Source: Hyparrhenia diplandra (Eukaryota; Streptophyta; Magnoliopsida; Poales; Poaceae). Taken from it: a DNA stretch of 64,000 nt. Shown in pieces: positions 19,705 to 32,300 of this stretch (positions are counted from its first letter, which is position 1; each line of letters begins with the position of its first letter). Location: assembly GCA_015847255.1 (NCBI GenBank), contig JADLZK010010191.1, positions 124,001 to 188,000 of the forward strand. The letters are read 5' to 3'. The position numbers and the translations under genes are program-made. Below the pieces are notes generated by a model. That model made no database searches and had not been told where the DNA came from. It saw only the letters and a list, made by a program, of their open reading frames with translations.

Positions 19705-22700
19705 ATGAGTGTGGTGACGGGGCGCTGGGAAACCTCGCCCCCAAGCTTCTTCAGCTGATCCATGGTGAGTACAAGCCCGGAAGGGCGTGAAGAAGCAGGG
19801 TACAATGGCTCCACAAGTGAGCTGCAGAGCATCAATGCCTTCCTCAGCGAGGTCTCCGCGGTGCCATGGGATCGGCTAAATGAGCAAGTCAAGGTATGGG
19901 TGCGTGAGGTCAGGGAGGCATCCTATGACATGGAGGATGTCCTTGACACCTACCTCGTGTGCGTCGATGGCGGTGAGCCTACTGACCCGAGCAGGCTTAA
20001 GCATGCCATGAAGAAGATGGGTAAAGTCTTCACCAAGGCCAAGGCTCGCCGTAGTATTGCTGGTGCCATCCAAGACATCAAGAAGAATCTTGAGGACCTA
20101 GCTAAAAGGCGTCAGGATTATAAACTTGGTGACACTCAGAGCCAAGCCGGTTCCAACACCGTCAACTGTTGATCCTCGCACCAAAGCTATGTACAAAAAA
20201 GTGACAGAGCTTATTGGTGTAGACAAGTCAAGGGAAGAGCTCATATCTAAGCTCAATCCATCCCAGCCAGACGATGTTGTTTCTGAAAAGGAGATGACCA
20301 AGAAGGTTTCTATTGTAGGGGTTGGGGGATTGGGCAAAACCACTCTTGCCGAGAGCGGTGTATGACAACCTAAAATCACAGTATGATTGTGCGGTTTTCG
20401 TTTCAGTTTGGACGGGATCTTGAGTTGGTTACAGTTTTCAAGGACATCCTCTTTGGTCTAGTCAAGAACAAATATGCCACCATTCATAACAATGGAAGAG
20501 GTTTGAAGCTCCTAATTGATGAAGTCCGAGAATTTCTGGAGAACAAGAGGTACACATGAGCCACCAAATTTAAATTGTATTTAGTGTTTGCCTTTTAATA
20601 AGATGTTGTTGCTCCACTGTTACTCGGTACTACTAGTTTTCACTATGCTTTAGGTTATACTAAATATATTGTCTCCACGACATAGCGAGTGCCTTTTAAA
20701 CTGTCTTGATTGCTTCTAGAGATTCATTTCTCGACTCCACACATAGAAGAAAAATGCATTTATTCAGTTGGCACTAACGTAATAGCGCTTTCAGCTCATC
20801 TTTCAGAATGATGAGTGACGTACTTCACACTAGCTTTATAAAAGTAATAACAACTTAGCTGGAAATTATTATATAATGTATTGATTAATTGCACTTAGAT
20901 TTCAAAATATTTTCCTACTATATAATGTCAGGTGGTCAGCTTGTGTTGCGAACATGCTCTTGGATGCATAAGTTCTGTATAATAATGTGGCCTCAATTAT
21001 GTAGTTTCTTCAAATAGGCCCCTTGGTGCGTAGTTACCATACGTTACTTTTCTGAATTGACTCTTCTATGATTTTCTCCCGTCCCTACTTTTAGTGAGAA
21101 AGATAATGAAACATCAAGACAGATTATTTATACTAGCGTGATCATGTGTTTGATGTGTCGTCATGCCAATTTTTTTATAAATGTTAGTAAGCTAAATGCT
21201 TTTGTTGCCTTCAAAAGAAGTTTCATGCTTTGGAGAAGCTCCAAACATTACTAACCAATGTTTCATGCACTTTCATGTGAATAGGTATTTCGTTGTTATT
21301 GACGATGTATGGGATGTAGGCACTTGGGAAGCAATCGAACAGTCACTTGTTGACAATAATTGTAGAAGTAAAGTAATAACAACCACTCGTAAAGTTGATG
21401 TTGCCAAAGCAACTGGGGAGATTTATGAGCTAAAAACCACTTTCAGTTGATGACTCCATGGAACTATTCTATACAAGGATATTTGGTGCAGACAGAAAGT
21501 ACCTTGATAACCAACCTAATGATGTTTCGGCAAAATTTTTAAAGAAATGTGCTGGTATACCATTAGCAATCATCACAATGGCTAGCTTGTTTGCTTGTAA
21601 ACCAGAGTGGGCATGGTCTGAGATCCACAGCTCTATTGGTTTTGACACTAAAGATAATAGGGAATCTGAAGATACAATGACAATACTTGTCATTTAGCTA
21701 CTATGATCCGCCTCCACATTTGAGGACATGCTTACTATATCTATGTTCATATCCTGAAGATTCTTTGGTCAAAAAGGATCCTCTGATATGGAAGTGGATA
21801 GCTGAAGGATTTATTGAGCAGGAACAAGGGACAAGATTATTTGATATTGGTGAGAGATACTTCAACAATCTCATTGATAGAAGCTTGATCCAAGTAAAGG
21901 AGTCATGGGCGGCATAGTATCAGTCTGTCATGTTCATGATATGATTCTTGATCCGATGCGTAAGCTTTTCGTGTGAAGAAAACTTTATTGCTATATTAGA
22001 TGACAATATTCAAGGAACACTTGCACCTAGCAATGTTGTTCGCCGGTTAGTGCACCAAAATAGAATGGCTGAGCACATTAGTTCTGAAATCATGGTTACC
22101 GGGATACCAAAAGTGAGATCGTATATTGCGTTTCGGTGTTGCATTGATAACCGGTACCAGGTTTTCAGATTCACATTGTTGCGCGTGCTAGAGCTATTAA
22201 GTTGTAGGCTTAAGGAAGGTTACCATCTTGAGCATCTTGGTGATTTACTCCACTTGAGATATCTTCGGATATATGATTTAGATAGTGATCTTGAGCTCCC
22301 AGGAGAAATAGGGAATCTAAGGTTACTGCAATCACTTGAAGTGTCCAAAAAGTTGCCAGCAAGTATTGTCCAGCTAACACAGTTAGTTCGGCTAGATGCT
22401 GAACTAGCGGAAGCACCCCATGGGATTGGAAGCATGACATCCCTAGAGGAGCTAAGAATAAATCTATATGACAATCCAGAGAGTGAAAGGTTTATGATGG
22501 AGCTGAGGTGCCTGCAAGAACTGAGGGTGCTCATACTTTATACTGGTGGGATGGACGAGAGCACGCAAAGGCATTTTGTGGAGTCCCTGCGTAGTCTCAA
22601 AAAAGATCCAGCATCTAAAAGTGTACGATTGGTTTTTTGATGTGGATACAGCCACGTGGGAGGCAGCAGGCTTTGTGCTCCCATGGTCCCTCTGTTATTT

Positions 22701-23529
22701 GGATTTGTCAATTCGCTTCTCTAAGCTGCCCTCATGCATTGCTCCCTCAAGTCTTCCCAACCTGTCCCACTTGAGACTGAGGGTTATCAATGCTAAGTTG
22801 CCCGTACTCTGCTATCTGAATTTAGACTTGCTTGATAAGACTATGTTTGCTTACTATATTAAAATTAATATCCGAGACAACTGCTTCCAGAAGTTGAGGT
22901 ACTTCCTGATCAATAAGATGGTCCAATTTGAGCAGCCCAATGAGAAAGACGCTATGGTTTCATTGCATAGATGGAGTGGAGAGGACGCTGTGCCCTTTGG
23001 CTTTAGAAAATGCATGGGTGACGACTCTAGAAAACTTATACCCTCTGCCGTTATGCCAAATCTTGAAGTCCTTAAGTTTGATCTCCCTTTGCGGGCTATG
23101 ATCGATAACAATGGTGATTGTGGTAACATTGGCTTGGAATACCTGCCTTCCCTTCAGGAACTCAAATTGTGGATAGATTATGATGCCGTGTCTGCTGAGG
23201 AGGTGGATGCTACATTAGCTGCCCTGACAAATGCTTGCAAGGTCCATCCCAGTAATCCGACACCTGACATTTGTAGAATTATTAAGGTACAACGCGTATT
23301 TTTTTAGTACCAATCAAATGATATCTTTGTATTTATTTCTCTTTCATTTTTGGCATTTACACATTATTTTGACTGTCTTACTCAGTTAATGATTTTTTTA
23401 ATCTTGATTTCCATGAAAAAGGGACAGATGGTGCCCACATATGACAAAGAAGATGAGAAGCATGAGGAGGAGGTGGCCTCACAGACTGCTGATATTGATC
23501 TGGGCAAACTAAGCCCAGCAAGTTCTTAA
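19705..23529 (+). pseudogene. NLR1: CC-NB-ARC-LRR resistance gene with multiple frame breaks
   Basis: An intracellular immune receptor gene of the grass RPM1/Pik-2-like type. The ATG at 19705 gives MSVVTG, then the frame shifts by one base in a G run. The CC domain follows (LNEQVKVWVREVREASYDME). Exon 1 ends at 20549 and contains the P-loop GVGGLGKTT near 20320. A GT-AG intron (20550-21284) splits the kinase-2 region, and exon 2 opens with YFVVIDDVWD. Then come SKVITTTRK (RNBS-B), CAGIPLAIITMASL (GLPL), LLYLCSYPEDS (RNBS-D) and VHDM (MHD position). LRRs run from about 22200 to 23280 (LPGEIGNLRLLQSLEV, LPASIVQLTQLVRL). A second intron (23287-23427) precedes a 34-codon last exon with an acidic tail, ending at 23529. 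Frame breaks lie near 19717, 20150, 20350, 20410, 21445, 21690, 21915 and 22620. It is a pseudogene, or a gene damaged by sequence errors. Confidence 0.85.
20550..21284 (+). other. NLR1 intron inside NB-ARC
   Basis: Donor AACAAGAG|GTACAC and acceptor GTGAATAG|GTATTTC join AACAAGAG to GTATTTC in frame (NKRYF). NLR3 has the same intron at the same residue, with a length of only 158 bp. NLR2 keeps the donor. Confidence 0.8.
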
Positions 23530-26000
23530 AAGACCTCCAAATTTGGAACCAAAGCATAGCTGCATAGACTGTACGTACTCTCTCCCTCCGTGCCCTCTTC
23601 TGTCTTAGCCGATAAATGGTGATGGGTTTGCAGCTCTTGCAATTCAGCCATTCACGTACAGAAATTTCAATATCTAAGATCCAGTTTGTCTGCTTCACAG
23701 GATTTGACATTGAATTTGTTTGCCTTTCCAAACTTGGCACTGAAACTGTGAATTGATTTGATTCAAGGGATTTCTTCCAGTTTCCCAGATTTTTCCTTTT
23801 CCCTTAATCATTACCTCTCGCAGCCACCTTAATGTCAAATTGGCTTGATGGGGTTGCTGTCTTACCCATTCAGAGTACTAGCATAGCCGCCTAATTTCCA
23901 TCAAACAAATAACATTGTGATTACTGCTAGTATAGAAAATCATAAGAAACATTGCGGACATCTATGTTGATGTATGAATAATCACTGATGATCTGTTCCT
24001 AGTGCTACACGAACTCTGTTTCTGGCCACCCGTCAATACTCTGTTTTCCACTCTCCTATGGCTATATTGATATAATATGTACTCTGCTACCTCGATGTTT
24101 GGTTCAGTCGTTTCGATTTGTACATAAGTCATTTGTCTATAATTATTCACTATGGAGTAGGAAATAAGCACTTTGGTCATCGTATTATTAATGGGTGTAA
24201 GCATAGTATCTGAAGAAGATTAAGTAGAATTATTAACTAATTTCCTTCTTATCACAGATTAGTGTTTCTGATCCAAGTTTCCGGCTGAACCGTGGTGCAG
24301 CTCAAGTGGTATTGCCTTCAATGCGTCCGAGACTACATCAGGCCATCACTACAAGTTCACTTTCGACTGTGTCAGCTCTTACGTTCACCCGAGCTATTTT
24401 CTATTCGAATATGTTGTATCAAAGTTTCAAGTGTACTCTGCTGCTGCTTAGAACCTGTAACATTTTTTCTTCATGCCGAACTGTTTGGCGCTGGCTTGTA
24501 TTATTATTACCTCCAGTTCTATGTTGTCCGTAAATTGTAATAAGCTTGGTACATATTCTTGTTGTGGAAAACTTTGAGGAGTCTTATGTGTTATTGGTAG
24601 CATTGCCTGACGGTGTCTTATTCTTATTCTGAGTATATGTATGCATAGTTGTGTGGTTTTGAACATGTGGATGTAGGTATGATATGCACCGTCACATTTC
24701 CATTAAGCTGATGAAACTATCAAGTGTATTGTAGCATATATTGATTTTCTGTTGAGTCCATTATACGTCGGACGTAGGTACAGTGACTGAACCATTCCTG
24801 TGGGTGTGGCTGCACCAACTCCAGTGGGTGTGGCCGCACCAACTCTGTTTATGGTCAGCAGTCGCTACTCTGTTTTCCACTCGATACATTATGTACTGTG
24901 CAGCCTCTGTTTTCCACTCGAGACTCTGTTTTTCATTTTCTATCACCTGAGAGTTTGTGAAACATCCCACATTGATTATTCACTGGAAAATAAGCACTTT
25001 GATGATCGGATAATTTTTTGTTGTAACCATAATATATTATATCTGAAGAAGGTTCAGTAGAATTATTGACGACCATGCTTCATTTGGCAGATTAATTCTT
25101 CTGATCTAACTATCCAAGTTTCTGCTTCATCAATGACGCAGCCGGCAGCTCAAATGGTGTTGGGTCAATGCGTGCAAGACTACATCGCTCAGATGATCAC
25201 CAAAAGCTTTTCAGTATTCGAATATGCTGTATCGAAGTCTCTCTGCTTCTAGCTATTAGAAGCTGCAACCTTTTCTCCTCATGCTGAAATGCTGGCCTCT
25301 ATTATTAGTTTCTCGACTTTTCTGTGGATCGTACATTCTAATAAGCTTGGAAACGTATTTATGTTGTGCAAAAGTTTGAGGAAGCTATATGTGTTGCTTT
25401 GGATTGTCATGTGGTGCCTTTTTGCATTGCCGGTAGCCGCCTGGTTCCACACGACCCATTTACTCGCCGGGATGCTGGATCCAGACATGGAACACGAGAA
25501 GACCAGGTATAGTTTATGTGCTGTCGTAGAGGTCCGGAAGAAATCAATTTTTATCTAAGAATGGTATTCTTTCTGATAGGTCGGTTGCTGGATGAATTTT
25601 GCACCTTCTTTTTTTCATTTCTTGGACATGCAGGATGGCCGTGTGCCAATCTATATTACAGAAGAAGAACACTGATTTAAAAGGTTATAGAGCCGTCAGA
25701 AGAAAAATGACCTTAACCATAACCACTACTGAAACTCAACATGTGCTACGGCGGTCAATAGAAATGGGAAAGACCAGAATTGTGTAAACAGTATCGCCGG
25801 TAGATTTGGCGTTCTTGTCGACAGAGTAATAGACAACAAGCAGTCTGGGCGCAAAAGACGTCAGAATAATGTGCAGACGTGTCTACACCTGCAGACGAAG
25901 GCGCCTCAATCAGACGGAGTTATATGCGGATACCAATAACAAGGTGAAAAAAGGTTATAGTGGAGAAGAAACAATCTCAGAGATTCTGCATCCAAGCTGA
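23530..26000 (+). other. NLR1 3' flank with two copies of a downstream module
   Basis: Landmarks shared with the NLR2 3' flank include TTCTGTCTTAGCCGAT (23600; 48470), GGACGTAGGTA (24771; cf. 48910), GAGACTACATCAG (24330; 49320) and AGACCAGAATTG (25780; 49670). A second, more diverged module copy spans about 24740-25420. No coding frame with family support was found. The stretch may include 3' UTR exons. Confidence 0.65.
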
Positions 26001-26008
26001 CCTCGAAC

Positions 26009-26501
26009 CCCTGTTTTTAATAGCTAGCTATGCAAAATAGCGGCACCAATTTTTCAGAAGCTACGTAGTTATAGCGCAGCTATAGCGGTTATGCCAGAAT
26101 AGCGTTTTTTATAAAGATATGAAAAACACCAATAATCAAAGCCAAAAACATGAAAAATATCAAATTTGATGAACATAAATATGGTTCTAAGGTTCCACAA
26201 GTATAAATAATATTACAACATTACATTACAACATGGTTCATGAAAGTTTGGTTGTCTAAAATATCAAATTAGTAGCAAATGATAACTGATAAGTAGGAAA
26301 TACCAATTAAATTTCAACCACACAAGTGCAATCTTGTGCGAGATTGAGTTTTGGAAATAGCTAGCTATTTTAAAGCGCTAAGCTATGCAACTTAGCGCAG
26401 CTGGAGTGGCAAATTGTGGGAAAAATTGTCATAGTGGAAAAAGACGAATAGCTTAGCGCAGTGTCTCTAAACAAAGCCATAGCTATCTATTTAAAACAGG
26501 G
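26009..26501. mobile_element. hAT-like MITE with 8-bp target duplication
   Basis: The termini are CCCTGTTTTTAATAGCTAGC on the left and TATTTAAAACAGGG on the right, which are inverted repeats. They are flanked by the perfect 8-bp direct repeat CCTCGAAC (26001-26008 and 26502-26509). The 8-bp duplication and the CCCTG/CAGGG ends suit the hAT superfamily. The interior has repeated TAGCGC and CTATAGCGG motifs and no transposase. It interrupts the NLR1 3' flank. Confidence 0.8.
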
Positions 26502-26509
26502 CCTCGAAC

Positions 26510-26960
26510 ATCAGGTCTAAGGTACCCTACCAGAAAAATGGTTAAATCCCACAGGATGGGCAGCCCAGTGACACCTAATATAATGCGTGATTCACCGACA
26601 GATTAATTGGCTGTCGTTGCTGGAATCTCAATTCCACAGCTGCCGCAAGACGAGGCGAGATGTGACACGAGTTTTTTCTTAGAAGAACACGGACGTGGAA
26701 CAGCCGTTGTCTTCGTGTCGGTCTTCATGGTCGTTAACAAATGTGAATTTATTGGGTTACAGAACCGTAAGGCACATGCTTGTCTATCATGGGAAATAGG
26801 TTGGGATTTGGATTGTTCAGCTCATGGGTTGAGCCAAAATGCAAAACAGAAAAATAACTTGGTTTATTTCAGGAGGGTAAGAATGTATGGTTTGTGGTGG
26901 TTTAGTCTAATCTTTGTACTAGTGGATCAGCTCTAATGTGCATGATTGAGATGGTTTTTT
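26510..26960 (+). other. Continuation of the NLR 3' flank
   Basis: GCTGGAATCTCAATTCC, ACGAGGCGAGATG and CAGCCGTTGTCTTC match 49820-49900 downstream of NLR2. An open frame runs 26607-26936 but has no family support and is not called a gene. Confidence 0.55.
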
Positions 26961-27190
26961 GTTGGTTCAGTTTGGATTTCAAGCCATTCGCACTTTAGCA
27001 AGGGCTAATCTAAAGTCGACGAGGGCCTGCTGTGGCACTCAGTAAAACGCAATAATGTAGGTGCCTGCATTGGAGAGGAGAGGACGACGCTACCAAGTCA
27101 AGTCTTGCCGACCCTACTGATGGCACATGTGCTGTACTACAAAAATACGTCTGCCCCAGCATCAATTATGTATTCCATTACTTTTCTTCC
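26961..27190 (+). other. Relic of the NLR 5' flank without a gene
   Basis: CAATAATGTAGGTGCCTGC, GGAGAGGAGAGGACGACG and CAAGTCAAGTC resemble the flanks before NLR1 and NLR2. No NLR follows; the next large feature is the CACTA element at 27479. Confidence 0.5.
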
Positions 27191-27478
27191 AATCATTAAA
27201 TACTATATTTTTTTGACAGGGAATATATATCATTGACCTCAACATTATCTTCTTGGAAATAGAACATTTTCTCCTAAACAAGAACTATTAATTTGCAAAA
27301 TTCAGAATACTAAACTCAAATCACATAGAAGCACACAGGAGGCTGCTGAGTGCTTGGCCTTCGAGCCATCGACCAGCATCAAACTATAGCACACGGAGAT
27401 TGTTCATTGAGGTATTGGTGCACGGTAGCCACATGGATCTCTAACGTGGGTTGAGGATTGGTTTCTGCTCCACTTAAT
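27191..27478. other. Short stretch before the CACTA insertion
   Basis: Nothing recognisable is present. It ends with AAT (27476-27478), the left copy of the CACTA target duplication. Confidence 0.6.
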
Positions 27479-28045
27479 CACTACTACAGAATTGTCCATC
27501 ACCGTCGGGCTCCAACCCCCTTCACCGCCGAAAACTGAACCGGCAGAACCATAGCGGTAGTGATGTGGGGTTCAAACACTACCGGGTCAAAACACCGGGC
27601 GGTGATGCGAGGAGAGACTGCGGTTTGATATCGAACCGGCAGCGCACCGTCACCAAACACCGTCGGGTGTTCCACGACCCGGCAGCATTTTTGATCCAAG
27701 CAATGCAAGGTTCGAAAGTCACCGGGCAGAGTTGATATTGGGAGCACCGTCGGGCTTTAACGAACCGACAGAACTATGGGGATAACACTATCGGGTTAGA
27801 CCGAGCGACGGTGTATCGAAGAGCTAACAATGGCGGCTTACTTTGAACCCGTCGCTGAACTTTACGTGAACACCGCCGGCTGATCTCAACCCGACAGCGT
27901 TATTAGAGTGGAGACTGTCGGTTGGTTAATGCAGGCGACAGTGATGTTTCGTCGTCTATTATGGTTAGTAATTCAAACCGATAGTGTTTGGTATAGTTAC
28001 ACTACCGGTTTGTTGCTCATTCACCGCCGGGCCCATGCCACCCGG
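27479..28045. repeat. Left terminal and subterminal repeats of the 13-kb CACTA
   Basis: After the terminal repeat, motifs such as CACCGTCGGGC, AACCGGCAG, ACCGGGCGGTGAT and CACCGCCGGGC recur in both orientations to about 28040. In CACTA elements such arrays bind the transposase. That role here is by analogy. Confidence 0.8.
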
Positions 28046-29364
28046 CGTTTTTTGTTTTAAATTTTTGAATTTATTAGGTGGAATTCAGCTCTTTTTAAAT
28101 CCAAAAATCATCATACATTAATATCGTCAAAACATTACATGATTTAATGGTTACATACAACAAAATCCACCTAATATTCTAGAAACTAAGCCTACATGAA
28201 CTTCTAAAATAAAAACACCAATGACCATAGAGTCATAGACATAAATAAAAGCATGACATCTTTCCAAAACCAATTAAGCGGCAATTCTCGCAATCTTCAT
28301 AAGTATGTGGGGTGGCTTCTCTTCAATCTCGGGGGCGGCTAGTTTGCACCATTGTAGGCGACGGCGGCTTCACCTTCGGTGTTGTATTTTTCAGTAACAA
28401 TTATTAGCGTAGCCTTGGACATGAGCATAGCAATCTTCCCGGGTTAGATAGATCCCCGAAGACGCAACCAACAAACACTACATTACCACGCCATGCTTGC
28501 CTATACATGTCACCAAAATAGGATGATATTGCTATGTTATTCATAAAAGTTTGTACAAGTAATTTAAAATATGACATAACAACACTAACTCATGAATTTC
28601 AATCACAATTCGAGCACGGGTTGCGTGACCGAGATGGGCATTTCAACGAACACCTCAAGGGCAAAGTGACCGATGCACTCACCTTTTGCGGCGCCTCGTG
28701 CGCTCCTATCTTGTCTTGGAGGATTTGAGGAGGACAAGGTCGCGGGACGGTACGGGTCGGGCGGTGAAGAGGAAGACGGCTTGAGGTGCGGACGGCAGAG
28801 AGGTGTGGCGGCGGTCCTCCGTCGGCGTGGAGGAAGACCAAGCGGGGCGACGCGAGGCTAGAACACGGCGAATTAGTTCTCATTCTCATAGGTAAAAACT
28901 CGTACACCTAAAGGGATAATTAGTTCTCACCGTGGAAGGGGCCGGGGCGAAGGGACGCCGGCCGTGGCGTTGGGGAAGTCGGAGTGGAGGAGCGCGGCGT
29001 GGGAGAACGCCGCGTCAAGCCTCGATTCGGCTGGAGTGGAACGACCGGGATGCGTGAACGGACGGCCCGGCGGCATAGGGGGACGATTTAACGGCGACGT
29101 TGGAGTTGGTGGTGCGCTCCGTCGGCGAATCCGGGTGCTCTTTCGACGCCTGGTGGGGAACGAGAATGGTGCGGTGTTCAAATGGCTTGCCAAAAATTTC
29201 GCTCCGAGCCACTCACCTATATATATATAGGCAAGGCTGGTTTGGGCGCGGTGGGGAACGAAATGGCGGGAGGTTCAGGATAGATTTGGAAAATTTCACC
29301 TCAATCCTATTCGCCGCCGGTTATTACACGCAACCGCAATGAAATAGAAATTTGCCACTTCATG
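28046..29364. other. CACTA interior: AT-rich then GC-rich block with a TATA-like palindrome
   Basis: 28046-28590 is AT-rich with no gene seen. 28600-29210 is GC-rich with unsupported open frames on both strands. CTATATATATATAG at 29217-29230 could act as a TATA element in either direction, since it is nearly palindromic. Any coding role of the GC-rich block is unproven. Confidence 0.35.
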
Positions 29365-32300
29365 GATGATCATGTACCTTTGTGAAGGATGTGTAATCCT
29401 CCATGGTGAAAATGGCTTGAATTTTTTTTTTCCAGTCATGTACACCCAAAATATGACCCCACACAAGTTCTTAGGTTTTTCTGATAAATATTTTAATTAC
29501 TATGATTTTCTTCTACCTAAACTGGCGACAAGAAGGCTAATTAAACCATGAAAACACAAGAATATGTCTTGGACCTCCACGGTGATTTGCCTCCTAGGGC
29601 ACATGAGACCCCGTGGAAAATGCTAGCAGCATTCGGCTCTTTTTCGTGGGTACACTTTCGGTTCAAACTATAATTACAAGATGGCGTCACGCAGAAATTC
29701 AAATAAACGGGAAAAGTACCAAACCAACTCCGAAAAATCTAAAACTTCATGGGTGCTTCCCAATTTGCATGTGAAAGGCATAGAAAAAGTTTGAGACCAC
29801 TACAACACCGGCAAACATATGAACCACATGGAGCACAAGAACTACACTGTATAGTCCTGGTTCGATGGTAGGGATCATGTACCTTTGTGAAGGATGTGTA
29901 ATCCTCTAGGGTGGAAATGGCTTGAATTTTTTTTTCCAGCCATGTACACCCAAAATATGACCCCACACAAGTTCTTAGGTTTTTTCGATAAATATTTTAA
30001 TTACTATGATTTTCTTATACCTAAACAAAGCGACAAGAAGGCTAATTAAACAATGGAAACACAAGAATATGTCTTGGACCTCCACGGTGATTTGCCTCCT
30101 AGGGCACATGAGACCACGTGGAAAAGTCTAGCAAGCATTCCGGCTCTTTTCGTGGGTACGCCTTCAGTTCAAACTATAATTACAAGGTGGCGTAAGCGTA
30201 GAAATTCAAATAAACTGGGAAAAGTACCAAACCAACTCCGAAAAATCTCAAACTTCGTGGGTGCTTCCCAATTTGCGTGTGAAAGGCTCAGAAAAAGTTT
30301 GAGACCACTACAACACCGGCAAACATATGAACCACATGGAGCATAAGAACTACACTGTATAGTCCTGGTTCGATGGTAGGGATCATGTGCCTCTATGAAG
30401 GATGTGTAATCCTCCATGGTGGAAATGGCTTGAATTTTTTTTCAGTCATGTACACCCAAAATATGACCCCACACAAGTTCTTAGGTTTTTGTGATAAATA
30501 TTTTAATTACTATGATTTTCTTCTACCTAAATCGGCGACAAGAAGGCTAATTAAACCATGGAAACACAAGAATATGTCTTGGACCTCCACGGTGATTTGC
30601 CTCCTAGGGCACATGAGACCACGTGGAAAAGTCTAGCAGCATTCCGGCTCTTTTTTCGTGGGTACGCTCGGTTCAAACTATAATTATAAGGTGGCGTCCG
30701 CTGTAGAAATTCAAATAAACTGGGAAAAGTACCAAACCAACTCCTAAAAAAATCTAAAACTTCGTGGGTGCTTCCCAATTTGCATGTGAAAGGCTCAGAA
30801 AAAGTTTGAGACCACTACAACACCGGCAAACATATGAACCACATGGAGCACAGGAACTACACTGTATAGTCCTGGTTCGATGGTAGGGATCATGTACCTT
30901 TGTGAAGGATGTGTAATCCTCCATGGTGGAAATGGCTTGAATTTTTTTTTTCCAGTCATGTACATCCAAAATATGACCCCACACAAGTTCTTAGGTTTTT
31001 TTGATAAATATTTTAATTACTATGATTTTCTTCTACCTAAACTGGCGACAAGAAGGCTAATTAAACCATGGAAACACAAGAATATGTCTTGGACCTCCAC
31101 GGTGATTTGCCTCCTAGGGCACATGAGACCCCCGTGGAAAAGTCTAGCAGCATTCCAGCTCTTTTTTCGTGGGTACGCTCGGTTCAAACTATAATTACAA
31201 GGTGGCGTCTCGTAGAAATTCAAATAAACAGGGGAAAAGTACCAAACCAACTCCGAAAAATCTCAAACTTCATGGGTGCTTCCCAATTTGCATGTGAAAG
31301 GATTAGAAAAATTTTGAGACCACTACAACACCGACAAACATATGAACCACATGGAGCACAAGAACTACAATGTATAGTCTTGGTTCGATGGTAGGGATCA
31401 TGTACCTTTGTGAAGGATGTGTAATCCTCCATGGTGGAAATGGCTTGATTTTTTTTTCCAGCCATGTACACCCAAAATATGACCCCACATAAGTTCTTAG
31501 GTTTTTCTCGATAAATATTTTAATTACTATGATTTTCTTCTACCTAAATGGCAACAAGAAGGCTAATTAAACCATGGAAACACAAGAATATATCTTGGAC
31601 CTCCACGGTGATTTGCCTCCTAGGGCACATGAGACCCTATGAAAAGCCTAGCAGCATTCCAGCTCTTTTCGTGGGTACGCTCAGTTCAAACTATAATTAC
31701 AAGGTGGCATCGCGCGAGAAATTCAAATAAAGCGGGAAAAGTACCAAACCAACTCGAAAAATCTCAAACTTCGTGGGTGCTTCCCAATTTGCATGTGAAA
31801 GGCTCGAGAAAAAGTTTGAGACCACTACAACACCGGTAAACATATGAACCACATGGAGCACAAGAACTACACCGTATAGTCCCGGGTTCGATGGTAGGGA
31901 TCATGTACCTTTTGTGAAGGATGTGTAATCCTCCATGGTGAAAATGGCTTGAATTTTTTTTTCAGTCATGTACACCCAAAATATGACCCCACACAAGTTC
32001 TTAGGTTTTTTTTGATAAATATTTTAATTACTATGATTTTCTTCTACCTAAACCTGGCGACAAGAAGGCTAATTAAACCATGGAAACACAAGAATATGTC
32101 TTGGACCTCCACGGTGATTTGCCTCCTAGGGCACATGAGACCCTCGTGGAAAAGTCTAGCAAAGCATTCCATTTCTTTTCGTGGGTACGCTCAGTTCAAA
32201 CTATAATTACAAGGTGGCGTCGCAGAAATTCAAATAAACGGGAAAAAGTACCAAACCAACTCCGAAAAATCTAAAACTTCGTGGGTGCTTCCCAATTTGC

